Assembly: GCA_037039685.1 (NCBI GenBank)
Contig: JAWNGF010000002.1
Location: forward strand, 2,790,001 to 2,854,000
Direction of reading: 5' to 3'
Length of the DNA: 64,000 nucleotides
Source of the DNA: Ceratobasidium sp. AG-K
Lineage: Eukaryota; Basidiomycota; Agaricomycetes; Cantharellales; Ceratobasidiaceae
Shown: one piece after another, positions 47,703 to 60,609 of the stretch
Position numbering within the stretch: position 1 is the stretch's first letter
Layout of the letters: every line of letters starts with the position of its first letter
Made by a program: the position numbers and the translations under genes
The notes under the pieces: generated by a model
Told to the model about the DNA's origin: nothing
Database searches by the model: none
What the model saw: only the letters and a program-made list of their open reading frames with translations

Positions 47703-48265
47703 AGTGGTGAGGTATAAATTGCCAGTGGTCGTACTCTGTCACCTTTAGCTTTCTCAGATTTTGTAATCTCACCATGTGGGTTCCAGGTGGCACCTTGGAT
47801 CCATAAAAGTGGCTGTGATACACGCGCTGGCTGACTTGGGAGGAGCGCCCCGAATTGTTGGTCGTAGTTGTGGCTATGGGGCTGTTTGCAAATCAGGGTC
47901 AACACTCGGTCGTCGGCCCGGGATAGACGAACAGACCGGCTCGAAGGTCTCTCGACAAATTTGTGATCCTACGCCGGAATGTCTGGAGTGATACCCGACC
48001 ATAGGGTACGGTATGGAATACATTCTTACATACACATTGTTTACTTCTTACATACACATTGTTTACATACACATTATATACATGTTATAAACGTATATTA
48101 AGCCCAGTCAGGTTGATGCGGCAGTATATAACGTCGGCGCTTTACTGTTCACCCGGGCTGGGCCGGCAGTGACTAGTAGCACCAAGCCACTGCAAATTTC
48201 CGTCACGTCGAGTTGGCATCATCAACCGAGCCTACCTTGAGTGGTTGATTTCTTGTGTCGGAACC
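47703..48265. other. Intergenic with short tandem repeat
   Basis: No gene recognised. The only structure seen is the CTTACATACACATTGTTTA repeat at about 48024-48081. Confidence 0.5.
48024..48081. repeat. Imperfect tandem repeat, about 21-bp unit
   Basis: Two near-identical copies of CTTACATACACATTGTTTAC and a third degenerate copy (ATACACATTATATAC). Simple AT-rich repeat, non-coding. Confidence 0.8.
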
Positions 48266-48817
48266 ATGTCAGAACTGCGACAAATCGCTAAGAGTCTTGA
48301 AGCACTTCGTGCATTCCTGCTTCGCTTACCGCCTGTGGACGAGCCCCCTGGGCCCATCCACCCATCAAAGGACTTCATTGTAAATCCAGGCTACCTGGAA
48401 TTTACTGGTCCTTTTCAGGCTTCCATCAACCGTACCCTTGAGATAGCATTTGGTAGCCGAGCAGATGGGAAGTCCATCCTATTCCAGTACCATGGACGCG
48501 ACCTTGTTGCAGTCGCGGATGTCCTTGCCGGCGGCATCACAAGGGCTGAAGGAGATAATGTGATCCTCCTAACATAGGTTGACGACCTTCACGAGGCTAC
48601 CAAACATACATATACCCAGTTGCAGTTGGTAAACGGGGCTCTTCTGAGTATCGGTTTCTTGGTTACCCAGACCCAATAGATCGATGATGATGCTCTGCCG
48701 GATGAGCCTGTCAAGCGCACGAGCAAAGCCACGATGAAGCGTGCACTAATTGAGCAGGAGGCTGCGGAAAAGGCGACGGAGAAGAAACAGGAAGGGGTCG
48801 CAAAGGAGCGCACATAA
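48266..48817 (+). CDS. Possible small multi-exon gene, unknown function
   Basis: Frame from MSELRQIAKSLEALRAFLLR through FIVNPGYLEFTGPFQASINR to a stop near 48577. It may splice to a second open stretch VDDLHEATKHTYTQLQL and, after a putative 51-bp intron, IDDDALPDEPVKRTSKATMK with a charged Lys/Glu-rich tail ending at 48817. Exon joins are my guess; the donor of the first intron is weak. I recognise no domain. The even amino-acid composition and absence of a matching antisense frame favour a real gene over noise, but only modestly. Confidence 0.35.
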
Positions 48818-49965
48818 TGTATCGGGGCTCGGACACCAGAAATAGTTAGATTTGCCGGCGATTGTGAGAGTATTAGCTGACTATATGCGTTTCCGGAGCT
48901 TAGGATCGAGGTTGAGCTATACCTGTCAAAGGTTGCTGTTTGATTGCTATACTGACGGTTCGACACCCTTTGTATTCTGGACTTGGCAGGCTCGGCATTT
49001 CGACCCTTGTGTCCTCGCATTTCTAGCTCTAAATCTTTTTTCAATCGTGCCAAACTCAATAGCCCAAAAACGAACCATTTCGAACTTTACAAAGCTAAAT
49101 TCACCTGACCGTGGCCGTCAACGACCAAGCATGCTTGTGTTTATTACGCAGATACAGCAGCATCAACAGCGTGAGCGCAAGGTAAGCCTCGTTTTCTATA
49201 GTCAACTCATTCGCATGTTTCAGTCTATAATGATAAGCGTACATTACAGATACCGGGCTCTGAGTGCCTTAAATCAAGCCCGTGTTGCCGCTGGTACTCC
49301 TACACAAGACAAGCCTTTGGTATCAAACTCGCTCGGGAGTGTCGACCCCGATGAGTAGGATAAATCAGCCTGGTTGGATGAAGGGTAGAGCGACCACCTC
49401 CTGGTATTCGGGACTGTTTCACCTTCGCTGCACCAAACGGTGTAAACCTTGATGAGCCACTCCTACTTGATTTGCTCAGCGATGACCCGACCCCGGTGTA
49501 GTGGCCCGAGGGGGTTATAAACATAATCACACAGGGAGTATTTCAGGTGCTACCACGAGGTCCGGCGTGCCGGACAGTGTTATCGTGAAGTCGTTCCAGT
49601 TCCAATGCTGATGTGTCATATTTCTCTCCCTAGTATAGTAAATATCAAGCACGTGACTGAGTCGTTTTTTACATTGCTAAAAACGCCATTGTATATAATC
49701 AATTACTACATATACCCTAATAAATCGCTGGGGCATTCTATACCGTACCCTAGCTCTAGGGTGCTCTGATGGAGACAACGCCGGGGTCACGTGCCTTGGG
49801 GCCACCCTCGACTACCCAGATTGGCCGGATAAAGACACTGGTGCCTGTATCGCGACGACCTGAGTGGCAAGGAAGTTTCGACCCAAAGAATATGACCACA
49901 GAATGTGCCGACGGGGTATAAACCCAAACCATAGCCGGGTTATTTCCATCCTCTGACTCGCCACG
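48818..49965. other. Intergenic, no gene assigned
   Basis: An open plus-strand stretch (48852-49358) contains a possible intron (about 49182-49249) and the Gln-rich segment QIQQHQQRERK, but I could not decide on a frame across it. Otherwise nothing recognised. Confidence 0.4.
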
Positions 49966-51895
49966 ATGGAGGTTTTCCTGCTCTGTTCTCTGGTTGGAGT
50001 CTCCCTCGTTTTTGCCTTTGCTTTGTTTAAACGCCGGCTGCCGCTTCCTCCTTCTCCCACACCACAACACTGGCTATTTGGTCACACTGATTTTTTCAAA
50101 AAGACGCAAAAACATGTTCTCATGGGTACGGAATACAGAGATCGATACGGTACGTACCTGCCACCTGCCACCTACCACCGAGTTGATCTAATAAGGCTTT
50201 ACATAGGTGATGTCATCACTGTCTCGACTGTACTCAAGACAGAGATTTATTTAAACAGCGTTGGTGCTGCCCTCGAGTTGCTCGAGAAAAGGGCGGGGGT
50301 TACTGCAGACCGGCCAAGGAACGTCATGGTAGATGAAATGTAAGTGCATTCTTCGCCGTAGCCGAACTCCCGACCAATCGAACTTAGAATGGGCTGGGCC
50401 GAAGGACCGGGATTCCACCCGCACAATGAGCGTCACAAGAAAATGCGACGAATCATGGGATCCGTACTGCATCCTACCGCCGCGCGATCATACGCTCCAG
50501 AACAGATTGAAAATACTCTCGCTCTCTTGCGTGCTATAGCTGCATCTCCTGACCGATACACTGAACACACGGCAAATTCGATCGGGGCATTTTTGTTGCG
50601 GTTGACCTATGGTTATGTAGTGGTTGAGAACGACCCACTCGTGCGTTTGGTGCATTCAGCGATGATGACATTTGGAGTGGCCATAACAGGACACTGGATC
50701 GTGAATGATGTGCCAATCCGTGAGTGACGTTGAGTAAAGTCAGTTATGTGATACTGAGTGCGGAGTAGTGAAATACTTGCCGTCCTGGCTCCCTGGCTTC
50801 AAGTTTCAAAAATTTCGCAAATACGGGCGGGACTTGCGAACGCAATACGTAAACGAACCATTTGAGGCAGTATTCGAGCAGCTTGTAAGCGATTATACGT
50901 GTACCTACATGCTTGGACTCATAACTCCAATTCGCAGTGTCGGAACCAACTATCTCGCTCGTCTTACACGTCTCAACTCCTGGAAGCGAAAGGTGGGGTT
51001 GGGGCGACTGAGGAAGATATAGATTTGATCAAGGTGACTGCAGCAGCGATGTATTCCGGTTCGTTTGCACTTCTAGGCGCCCGTCTTGCATTTAATTAAT
51101 CTGGTTTCTTGTAGCTGGGCTATCCACAGTACGTATCCCTGTCACATCTAACAACCACACTAAAGATTCTTGCTAGACACTCGATTTAATTAAGAACTTC
51201 TTTTTCCTCATTGCTATCCACCCTGACATGTCGCGTCGAGCACAAGCCGAAATTGACACAGTGGTTGGGAGGGACAGACTTCCAGATTTTGGGGATCGTG
51301 CGTCTTTGCCGTATGCTGAAGCGTTGGTGATGGAGACGATGCGTATGAGTGCATCAGCGCCGATTGGTGAGTCGAGACGCAACGTCGGGTGGGAATAATG
51401 ATCGAATGGCGCTCTAGGCCTACCGCATTGTGCGGTTGAAGATGTCGAGTTTCGAGGCTACCATATACCCAAAGGAGCAACAATATATGCGATATCTGGT
51501 TAGTCCTTCTCTGGCGCCGCTCTCGCTCTACTCACCATGGATCTAGGGCTATTCTACGAGACCCCGCGCATTACTCTCATCCACACACATTCAACCCCTC
51601 GAGGTTCCTCAAGTCTACTCCTGATCCGGACCCGCGCAAATACCTCTTTGGATTCGGACGGCGAGTGTGCCCAGGGTTGCACGTCGCCAATAACTCAGCA
51701 TGGATCATGTGCACTGGATTCTTGGCGGTATTCGATATCCAAGCAGGAGAAGGATTGCAAACGCGGTTAAAAGAAGTCGGGGGACGAGACGGATTAGGTT
51801 TAGTCACGTTGATGGAGCCCGTTGGCGCTGCGCCTCTGCCGTTTGATTGTCGAATTACGGTTCGGGACGGGCTCGCAGCGTCGTTGTTAGAGTAA
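49966..51895 (+). CDS. Cytochrome P450 monooxygenase 1
   Basis: Microsomal heme-thiolate monooxygenase of the type often annotated 'O-methylsterigmatocystin oxidoreductase-like' in basidiomycetes; substrate unknown. N-terminal membrane anchor MEVFLLCSLVGVSLVFAFAL, then the proline hinge LPLPPSPTP. Exons follow with DRPRNVMVDEM, the C-helix region [50 protein letters not shown], a short exon AGLST, LDLIKNFFFLIAIHPDM, the ExxR motif ETMR, FNPSRF and the heme loop [10 protein letters not shown] with the ligand Cys. The I-helix motif reads AGLSTT instead of AGxDTT. About nine introns. Tandem with the next P450, 281 bp between stop and ATG. Confidence 0.88.
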
Positions 51896-52176
51896 GTAGG
51901 CACGTGATTCTTTGCAGCTGTATTCCTGCCACCACAGCAATGACGACCTCACAACGACTTGTATACTACCGTGGATCTGAATCTGTATCATTTGCTACAT
52001 CTTTGGGCTAGAATGTCCTTTCCGGATTCGGAGCCATACACGAGGAATAGAAGACCTCACGGTATCTCGTTCAGCCTCGACGTGAAATATGAATTGTGAC
52101 GTGGGCTCTGGAGCAATCATATGACTAGCGCACCATTGTTCGGCTGCATCTACTCTTGCTTAAGCCCTCATTCAGC

Positions 52177-54187
52177 ATGGTCACTTGGGTGTATGGAGTT
52201 TGCCTTGGCGTTGTGGTAGCAGCATGGATAACACGCAGGTTAGCCGTGCAGCGACAAACTCGGCTACCTCCTGGCCCGCCTGGGCATCGGCTATGGGGGA
52301 ACGTCTCTGATATGAATACACCTCATCGGCCAGTCAAGGCAGCTACCGAGTGGAAGGAGGCCTACGGTATGTGGCAGCTTATTGCATGATATTGTATCTA
52401 ATGCGGCAACGCAGGCAATATCGTATGTTTGAAAACGATATCCAATACAACAATAATCATTAACGACGAGCCACTCGTGATGGAAATACTTGAGAAAAGG
52501 GCGTTGGAGACATCTGACAGACCGAGCAATGTCTTTGTTCGTGAAATGTAGGTACCTCGGTACCCAATACTCGAGTCCTGCTCATGCTAACTACTAGGAT
52601 GGGCTGGGATACGAGCACTGTATTACACAGGCACAACGCTCGACATCGTCAACTGCGTAAGACTATGGCGCTAGTCTTGCAACAATCTCAAGCTCGCACA
52701 TATTCTGCCCTTCATTCGAGCAACCTTATCCTCTTCCTGCGTGCATTGACCAAGACCCCAGAAGAATACATGCACCATATCGACGATAGCGCCTCGAGGT
52801 TTATCATGAAATTGGCTTATGGCCATGATATTGTCGAAAACGACCCACTTGTGGCTGCTGTCCGAGCCGGGCAGATCTACATGGAGGACGGCCTGGCTAC
52901 GCACCGATGGGTCAACTCGCTGCCTTTCCGTAAGTGACTTGCCCGGCGTCCCTTGTCTCTCTTGACCATTCTCATAGTTCGCTTTTATCCCTCTTGGGCG
53001 CCCGGTGGAGAGTTTCAAAAGGTGGCCCGGGAAGGACTTCAAAGACGCTTGGAGTACGCCAACGTGCCATTTGATACGGTCATGGATATGTTTGTAGGTA
53101 ATTTATTTGATAAACTTATTACATTATATTCATTCGTATCGTAGCGAAAGGGCGACACCATCAAACCCTCGTTCACCTCTCGGTTGTTAGAACAAAAAGG
53201 TGGTGCGGGTGCGTCCGAGGAAGATATCGATTTGATTAAATGGTCTGCGGCCTCATTGTTTGGTGGTACGCTTCTATGAATTCTTAGGCTGAGCATTGAT
53301 GACTGATGACTTGGAAACAGGCGGTACTGCAACGGTAGGGCTTTTGGCCAATGTACAAGTTTACGTTATGCTAAATGGTTATCCAGACGGTCAGCATACT
53401 GGCAACCCTCATATTCCTATTGACACTCCACCCCGAAGTCACTCAAAAGGCCCAGGAAGAAATCGACCGTGTAGTTGGACGAGACCGGCTTCCGACGGTA
53501 CGTGACCGAGGTTCGCTTCCATATGTCGAGGCAGTTCTTCAGGAGGCGATGAGGTACTACCCGGTTGTACCGCTCTGTAAGCTCAACGGGAGGACATACA
53601 ATCGCACAATACTAATTTAGTGCAAGGTATTCCCCATTCGACAGACACCGACATCGAGTTTTGTGGTTACTTGATTCCAAAGGGCTGCTCCATTGAGCCT
53701 AATTTATGGTTCGTATCCCAGTCAGGCTGGACGAGTCTAATTAAATGTTAATTCTCAGTTCACAGGGCCATACTTCACAACTCTGAGACCTACCCCGACC
53801 CACACATCTTTCTCCCTGAAAGATACCTGAAAGCCCAACCTGATCCAGACCCACGCAAATATATATTTGGATTTGGTCGTCGAGTGTGCCCTGGAATCCA
53901 CATTGCTTATGACGGCACATTTATCAATTGCGCTGGGTTATTGTCTGTGTTTGAGTTTATTGCTAGCCCAGGGCTGTTGGCAAGCGTTGAAGCCCTTGGC
54001 GGGCGAGAATCTCCTAATATGTGGAAAATGTTCAATAGTTCGAAGATTGTGTAAGTGCCGTGTCTGCATGTTAGTTTGAGATGGAGTTGCTGAATGTTGG
54101 CTTAGGAGACCCAAGCCTTTCAAGTGTGCGATCCGACCTAGGAACAATTGGGCAAGACTGTTGCTCGAAGATTCCATTGTTGAATGA
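52177..54187 (+). CDS. Cytochrome P450 monooxygenase 2
   Basis: Paralogue of the preceding gene. Anchor [20 protein letters not shown], hinge [63 protein letters not shown]-helix [13 protein letters not shown] (the usual acidic residue is Ala), ExxR EAMR, FLPERYL and heme loop [10 protein letters not shown]. The last exon is [14 protein letters not shown] to a stop at 54187. Same intron layout as P450 1 and 3, with a strongly conserved DRPRNV/DRPSNV region, so the three form one local family. Membrane-bound in the ER by its anchor; electrons come from a P450 reductase encoded elsewhere. Confidence 0.88.
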
Positions 54188-54572
54188 ATTATTGCATGCC
54201 AGTTAAATCGTTCAAGTGGTTGAGTGGATATATGCGCCAGTTTTGTATTCACATCTAGTTTTCCTTCGTCTTGGAACTCAAAAAAAATTACGCCAGCTTG
54301 CACGCAAAGCAATACAACGCCCACCCTCTGTGAATACTTGCAAGCCTGAATCCTTTCTTAATTTCACCATGCAGCCCCTTCGAATTGGAATCTGCCTTGA
54401 GTATTCTGGCAAATGCGTTTGAGGCTTTGAACCTAGTATATCCACCACTCGCACACCTCCCAGACCATTTCATTGCCCCCTGAAGCGCACGCATCCAGAC
54501 AAAGGCTTGGTTTCAAAAGGCAGTGTCCAAGGTGCTAATGGAGTTATGAATGTAATTTATTAGCCTATCGTA

Positions 54573-57500
54573 TCACGATACGGTATGCGACTCCGCTTGC
54601 CCGCTGTCGCTTCGCATCGGGAGATAGCATTTATGCCAGTTATCGCCCAGCAAGAGACCGTTATAATCGGCATATATGGTGCCATTGGGTCCCACTGACC
54701 AAGGATTGTACGGGGTTGGAAGGCAGCGAGACAAATCGGGTGGAAGCCAAAATAGTCGTCGCGAGTTGTCACCCATGATCCACCCGTCATCATCAAGTGC
54801 CCATGCACCTATAGAGAAATCAGTCAGAAATTCACAGTTGACCCGGTGGCATCCGTTTGGAATGGCTCACCAATCGAGGGTTTACCGCCACCTATCCTCC
54901 AAATACGGATGCTAGAGTCATTGGAACCGGAAATCACATGCTTCCCATCGGGGGTGAATGCGACCGCCCAGACCTGACCAGTATGCCCCTGGAGGGGTGC
55001 TATGGCGGGTGTGCCGTCCCGCACGTTCCACACGCGGATAGTGCAATCCCATGAACCAGACGCAATTTGAGTACCATCTGGTGAGACTGCTATGGACTTG
55101 ACCCAGTTACTGTGGCCCTGAAACGACGTGGAGGCCATGGGACCGCCTTGAATGTCCCAGATCCGAACGGAGGAATCGGAAGAGCCAGAAACGATTCGAT
55201 CGCCATCAGGTAAGAACGCTACGGAGGTGACTAGGCTGTCATTCACTTCAAACGGAGCATTGAGTAGAGTGCCGTCCCTTGTGTTCCAAATGCGGATGCT
55301 ATTTCCAGAGGCAGAAACGAGGCGAGTGCCGTCGGGCGAGAATGCGACTGACAAGACCTCGCTGGTGTGCCCGTCATATACGGTACTAGCTCCATTTTGC
55401 AAATCCCAGATACGAAGACTGCAGTCTTTGGAGCCAGAAGCAATAGAAGTACCATCGGGAGAGAATGCGACTGAACCAACCCATTCACCATGACCCTCGA
55501 ACGGGGCACCAACGGGAGACCCATCCTGTACATTCCAAACGCGGACGGTAAAGTCGTACGACCCAGAAACGATGCGAGTGCTGTCAGGCGAAAAAGCTAC
55601 TGATATGACCGCGCGGGTATGCCCTTTAAATGGGGCACGGCCAAGGCTACCGTCTTTCACATTCCAGACACGAAGAGCGTAGTCTGGAGATCCATGGCCG
55701 GAGACAATAAGCGCGCCGTTGGGCGACAACGCCACAGATGTGAGATTACGACTATGGCCCTGGAAGGTACCGCCAGCCAGCGTCTCATCTTTCACATTCC
55801 AGACTCGTACAGTATGGTCAAGTGAGCCAGAGACGATTCGCGTACCATCGGATGAGTATCTTACTGACGTGATCCGGTTGGTATGGCCCTCGAACGGTGT
55901 ACCTATAAGCCGGCCACTTCGTGCATCCCAAATTCTAATGGTATGGTCGTAGGATCCAGAGATAACCCGTGTACCGTCGGGGGAAAATGCGACCGAGGAG
56001 ACCCAGTTGATATGCCCTATTAAAGGGGTATGAATGAGAGTATTGTTATGTGCGTCCCAGATACGGATCGTGCGGTCGCTTGAGCCGGAAACAATCCTTG
56101 TTCCGTCAGAAGAGAACGCGACAGTCATAACAATATTGGTATGGCCTTTGAGAACATCGCCGTGAAGAGTTCCGTTCCGTACGTTCCAGACACGAATAGT
56201 ACGATCCCCAGAGCCTGAGACAATATATTCGCCGTCAGGAGAGAATGCTACTGATAAAACAGGGCCACTATGCCCCACGAAAAGAGTACTGCTAAAGCTT
56301 TCACTCGTGATGCTCCACAGGCGGACGGTGCGGTCAGTGGATCCAGAAACAATTTGCGTGCCATTGTCTGCGAAGGCTACCGATCTGACCGCATCGGTAT
56401 GTCCCTGGAGCGGAACGCTTGTGAGTGTATCATTCTCCGCCTTCCAGACACGAAGAGTATGGTCTGCAGATCCGGAGACAATGGTGGTACCGTCAGGCGA
56501 GAATGCCACCGAGTTGACAGAGCCCGCGTGACCTTCAAGAGGGTCCCCCAGAACAGTGCCGTCATACGCGTCTTGGATAACAACGCGTCCGTTTTTGCAT
56601 CCGATTGCGACTCGGGTCCCGTCACGGGAACATGCAACCGAGTTTACTGGAGAGGAAATTTTCCAGCTTGCAAGAATCGTTTCATATCTTTGCTCGATGC
56701 CTATGCCTTTTGGTTCTAGAAGCCCATATGTCCGCTTCCAGTAGTGTTTGTACACATTGCTTGAGCGATGGCACAGCGGGAGAGCCGATACGTAGATATG
56801 CGGAGTACTTTGGCAAATGGCGTTTGCTGCAAAGGAAGTAACAAAGCTACGTGCATCTTCCGCAAACACCAGAAGATCCGATGAAGATTGTTTGTCTATA
56901 AATCACAATATCCAATGAAGTTCTATGCTCAGCTCGCCCTGGCAATTGCTTACCATCAACCATTGTTTCGCCGACAATATAATCTGAGGACCTCTTGCCA
57001 TCCAATGCTTCAGGTTCATCACCTCCATCCAAAATAACAAATGCTCGGACAGAAACGCTTCTAGCAGGTCGTCCAGGCGTTTGGAGTCGCATGACTGGTT
57101 GAGATGGTCGCTCCAGTAGCGGCAGACATAAGCAATAGTTGGGGATATTTCTTTATCAATACGTTCCTCGAGATGAGAGACTTGCTCGTCGACACCATAC
57201 GATGTCTCTAGCCCACATATGTTAAACCGTAGCCGAGTCTCCATTAACCAGAAACACTGTCGTGTCAAAAGCCAGTTATGCTGCCTCGAGTTGCAAAAGA
57301 AATCCCCAGAACGGGATTGGTTGAGGATATAGTCGGAGAACGATGCGTGTACTGGTGACACCACATCCTCCTGCTTGGCCAAGTACAGCACCGAGTGAAG
57401 ATGTCGCAATATGATTCGGGCTTTTTGGGGTTATCGACTGTTGCTAGCACTGCTAATGTCTCGACGCTGACTGGCGCCCGTGCGCATATAGCTGTCCAGA

Positions 57501-59421
57501 GTACAAGCCTCATCCTATACCCTGGTACCCTTCGCTGTCATTTTTTCATCTACGGCTTTCAGAATGGTCCTGTAGAGCTGGTCGATTTCGACGGGGGTTG
57601 TGACTGACGTCGGATTCACTGACATTATGGATTCTAGGTATTCGTCAAAGTCCCCGAATGCATCTCCGGATTGGAGATATCGCACTGTCGTCGCAGCGTA
57701 AATGAACAAGCTACCGGACAGTTTAGCTAGTTGATTTGCTTGTGACTGTGTCAGCAATGGCAATTCCTTTTTGAGGTATAGCTCGATGTCTCCACGTATG
57801 ATGGATGGTTCAACGTCATGCAACACGCCGATAGTGAGCGACCCAGTGGATTGGTTCTCGATCTTGTCCCGTATGATCGGCTCAGGCCGGCTCGTGATAA
57901 GAAACTTGAGCGGAAGATCACTAGTTTTTTGAAGCAATATGTCAAGCACGACCTCGACTCCTCTGCCGGTCGAGCATTCGTCTAGCGCATCGATTATTAC
58001 AACTAGTCCTTTGGGGATCGCCGCCTGTACCTCCATGAGTGGCTCTCTGACTAGTCTCTGAAACTGGGTTGAGATTGTACGAGCAGCTAGGTCAGGGTCG
58101 TTACCTAGCACGCGGCACAAAGCTGTTCGGAAAGGAGTGGAGTAGCGAGCCAACTGATAGGCGATGGTGGGCATAACCCGGGTCATGTCTCGACATTCGT
58201 CTGCGGAGCGTGTAAAAAAGAAACTAGCGGCCAGCAGTGTGTTTGTTTTGAGGGATTCGGCAAAAGTGTATGCGATGGTTGTTTTGCCAGTGCCAGCCAG
58301 ACCGTTCATCCAGTACACGTTTGGTGAGTCAGGGATCAGCGGACCAATCGTCAAGGGCAGAGAGAACATCCGCTCGAGTATGTTCCGTGCAGGACCGACG
58401 ACTGGTAGTTATTGATAAGCTCGAGTCATGGGCCGCCAACATCATCGGATTCAGGCCTTCCAGTCTAGTATTCTGTAGAGAATATGTCAGGTTTTGCACG
58501 AGTTGGTTGGTGTTGACTTGCCGCTAGTTGCTCATTTAGGATACTCCAAACACTTAGCTCAGCGTGGACCTAACCGTTGGTTAGCACCGAGCGATATAAC
58601 CCCGTCCAAGACCATATTCACCTGTATCTTTCTCAACAGCCCTTGAATCTGGTGATAGTAGTTCATCACCGTCCATTGGTCTTGCCTTGCTTCTAGAAAA
58701 CGTTGGGTTCTACTGCGGCCCTGTTTATCATTGATAAGGTCTACTTGCTCCTGAATCAATCTGCGTTTGGTTTAGGTGGATCGCGTGATCATCCTCTCAA
58801 ACTCACTGCGCCATCATAATGATGAAATCTGACATCGCCGCTGATTTGGATGCCTTGAGGTGCTCGCTCAATGATTCGCCCAAAGACTTCAGTTCGAGCG
58901 CCAATGCTTCGTATTCCTTTTTGTTCTTGGAAGATCCCTATTCGCGAACCGAGGTTTGGAACTTGGAATTTCGGGCCACTAGGGCAAGCAAACCTACCTC
59001 GATAGTTTCGACGCAAGATATCAACCCGCCGATCGCCGACTGAAGTGGTGGGAACAGGCTGGCGCTTCGATGCAATCCACGAAGTGTAACATGAAGGCCC
59101 TCCCATGCGACTCCGCTCTGACTCGATCCGGGTGCTTGGACAGCTGGTGAGGTTGAAGAGGTCGTAGGTAAAGTGTAACACTTGTTGTGGAAGCACCGTA
59201 GGAGACGAAGCCAGAGAGACTCCTGATGGTAAGGGTACGTTTTGCTCCAGCAAAGCTCCTGTGGGAGGTATGGCTACTTGAGCAGGTGAGACCGAAGAAT
59301 GTAGAGCTGGCGAAGGGGGTTTCTGCAATGGGGGTGCCGCAGGCGGTGAAGACCCGAATACCTTTTCCCATGTACGAGTAACCCGAGTACGAAACCGCCC
59401 CTTTGGCTTTGGCCTGGACAT
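54573..59421 (-). CDS. NACHT-WD40 NLR-like protein 2
   Basis: Complete paralogue of NLR 1, without the transposon insertion. Start MSRPKPKGRFRTRVTRTWEK at 59421, Pro/Ser linker, then WEGLHVTLRGLHRSASLFPP, LQSAIGGLISCVETIE and KNKKEYEALALELKSLGESL (helical N-domain of this NLR family). NACHT: Walker A GLAGTGKTTI, Walker B GLVVIIDALDEC; helical linker exon about 57409-56960 (HLHSVLYLAKQEDVVSPVHA). The WD40 exon (about 56860-54900) holds 14 repeats such as VNSVAFSPDGTTIVSGSADH. A short intron (about 54809-54879) leads to the last exon AWALDDDGWIMGDNSRRLFW with LPPDL, stop at 54573. Exon order and phases match NLR 1, so the small last intron here shows the ancestral state of the intron invaded in NLR 1. 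The ligand is unknown. Confidence 0.85.
54900..56660 (-). repeat. Tandem repeats encoding 14 WD40 units (NLR 2)
   Basis: Fourteen units of about 43 codons, more diverged from one another than in NLR 1. Blade ends read VWN/WD followed by variable residues and P-x-x-G-H. Long antisense frames here are by-products. Confidence 0.8.
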
Positions 59422-60609
59422 CGCGTTATGGTTTTATGCAGCCAATTTTGAACCCTGATTGACCGTTTATCAAAATAGAATGCTGGCTCCAGGTAGGGGG
59501 ATCTACGCGCCATCGATATCTCAACACGTGACGTATATGCGACATCCGCTTACCATAACGGTAATGGTGCTTCTATTAATTCGAGAATAGTAACAGTCTT
59601 CACTTGATTTTCTACTCACTAGGCTGACATTGGTGGGGCTGTGCGCTCCGTTCTGTTACTGTGTCGCCTCATAGTGGGTGGTGCGCATACAGTCTATGTT
59701 CGGATCGTTTACCAACAGAATATTTGGGGCTTCGTTGAATCTGTCTCGTTGCTGAAAAATCCTAGCACATCCCATCGAATATCTACCAAAACGAGAAGAA
59801 ACTTTAACTCTGAGGAGTGAACCATCGGGGCAGCGGGCGAGCAGGTAATTAGTACGGCTAATTTACGATTGACGACCGAGACGGTTATATAAAGTAGTGA
59901 GGTCCTACGCCAGGCTCTTCAGGGATTTATTACCCGCTGAACTTACCCAAGCCTGTAACTAGAGTTTAACTTGGACGATCATGCATTATGCTTTCCGAGT
60001 CAACACTCCTTCCCTCGGATGAGATATCTCGCTCTTAGGCATTCTCATGAATCAATCCTACAGTTACATATAAGGAATTCTTATAAGCACCTCTGCTTCA
60101 ATCGCCATGGGCATGGTCTTGTTGTGAGTCGCAATTAGCGTATCAGACAACGGGCTGGATTTCGGCGCTTATCAAACTGCCACCTGACCCTGCCTCCCAT
60201 CGCCCAAACTCGACCATCATGATGCCCCAGCTTTTCACCGATGTTCTGTGATACACCAAGCCTTCCAGGTACTACTACCGTCGGAGCCATTCTTAGACAC
60301 CCAATCACAGATTTGGACACTCCCAAGGGTTTCTGCATCCGCCGTCAAAACGCCGCTAGTACTGCGGGCTTCTGTGCGATTCTGGTCATCATGTGTAGCC
60401 AGGAAGTCCTTCTTGACCCCTCATAACGGAGTCGTGGCCTGGTTTGCTCCACTAGACCATCAATAAAATAACTGGAATTTCTTGCCCGCAAGAGTTGCGG
60501 CATTGGACAGCTTGTACCGTATCTGCAGCCCGACTAGGTTGCGGCCTTGAGGTTCTCGACTGGATATAAAATGGCTGATCTCTAAGCTGCATTACTGATC
60601 TATCCTACC
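59422..60609. other. Intergenic between NLR 2 and P450 3
   Basis: Shared divergent promoter region of about 1.2 kb. Short open frames near 60135-60466 lack any domain. A TATA-like element is near the P450 start. Nothing else recognised. Confidence 0.5.
60565..60570 (+). promoter_or_regulatory. TATA-box candidate of P450 3
   Basis: TATAAA in GGATATAAAATGG, 40-45 bp before the ATG at 60610. Spacing is plausible for a fungal core promoter with a short leader. Confidence 0.4.
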
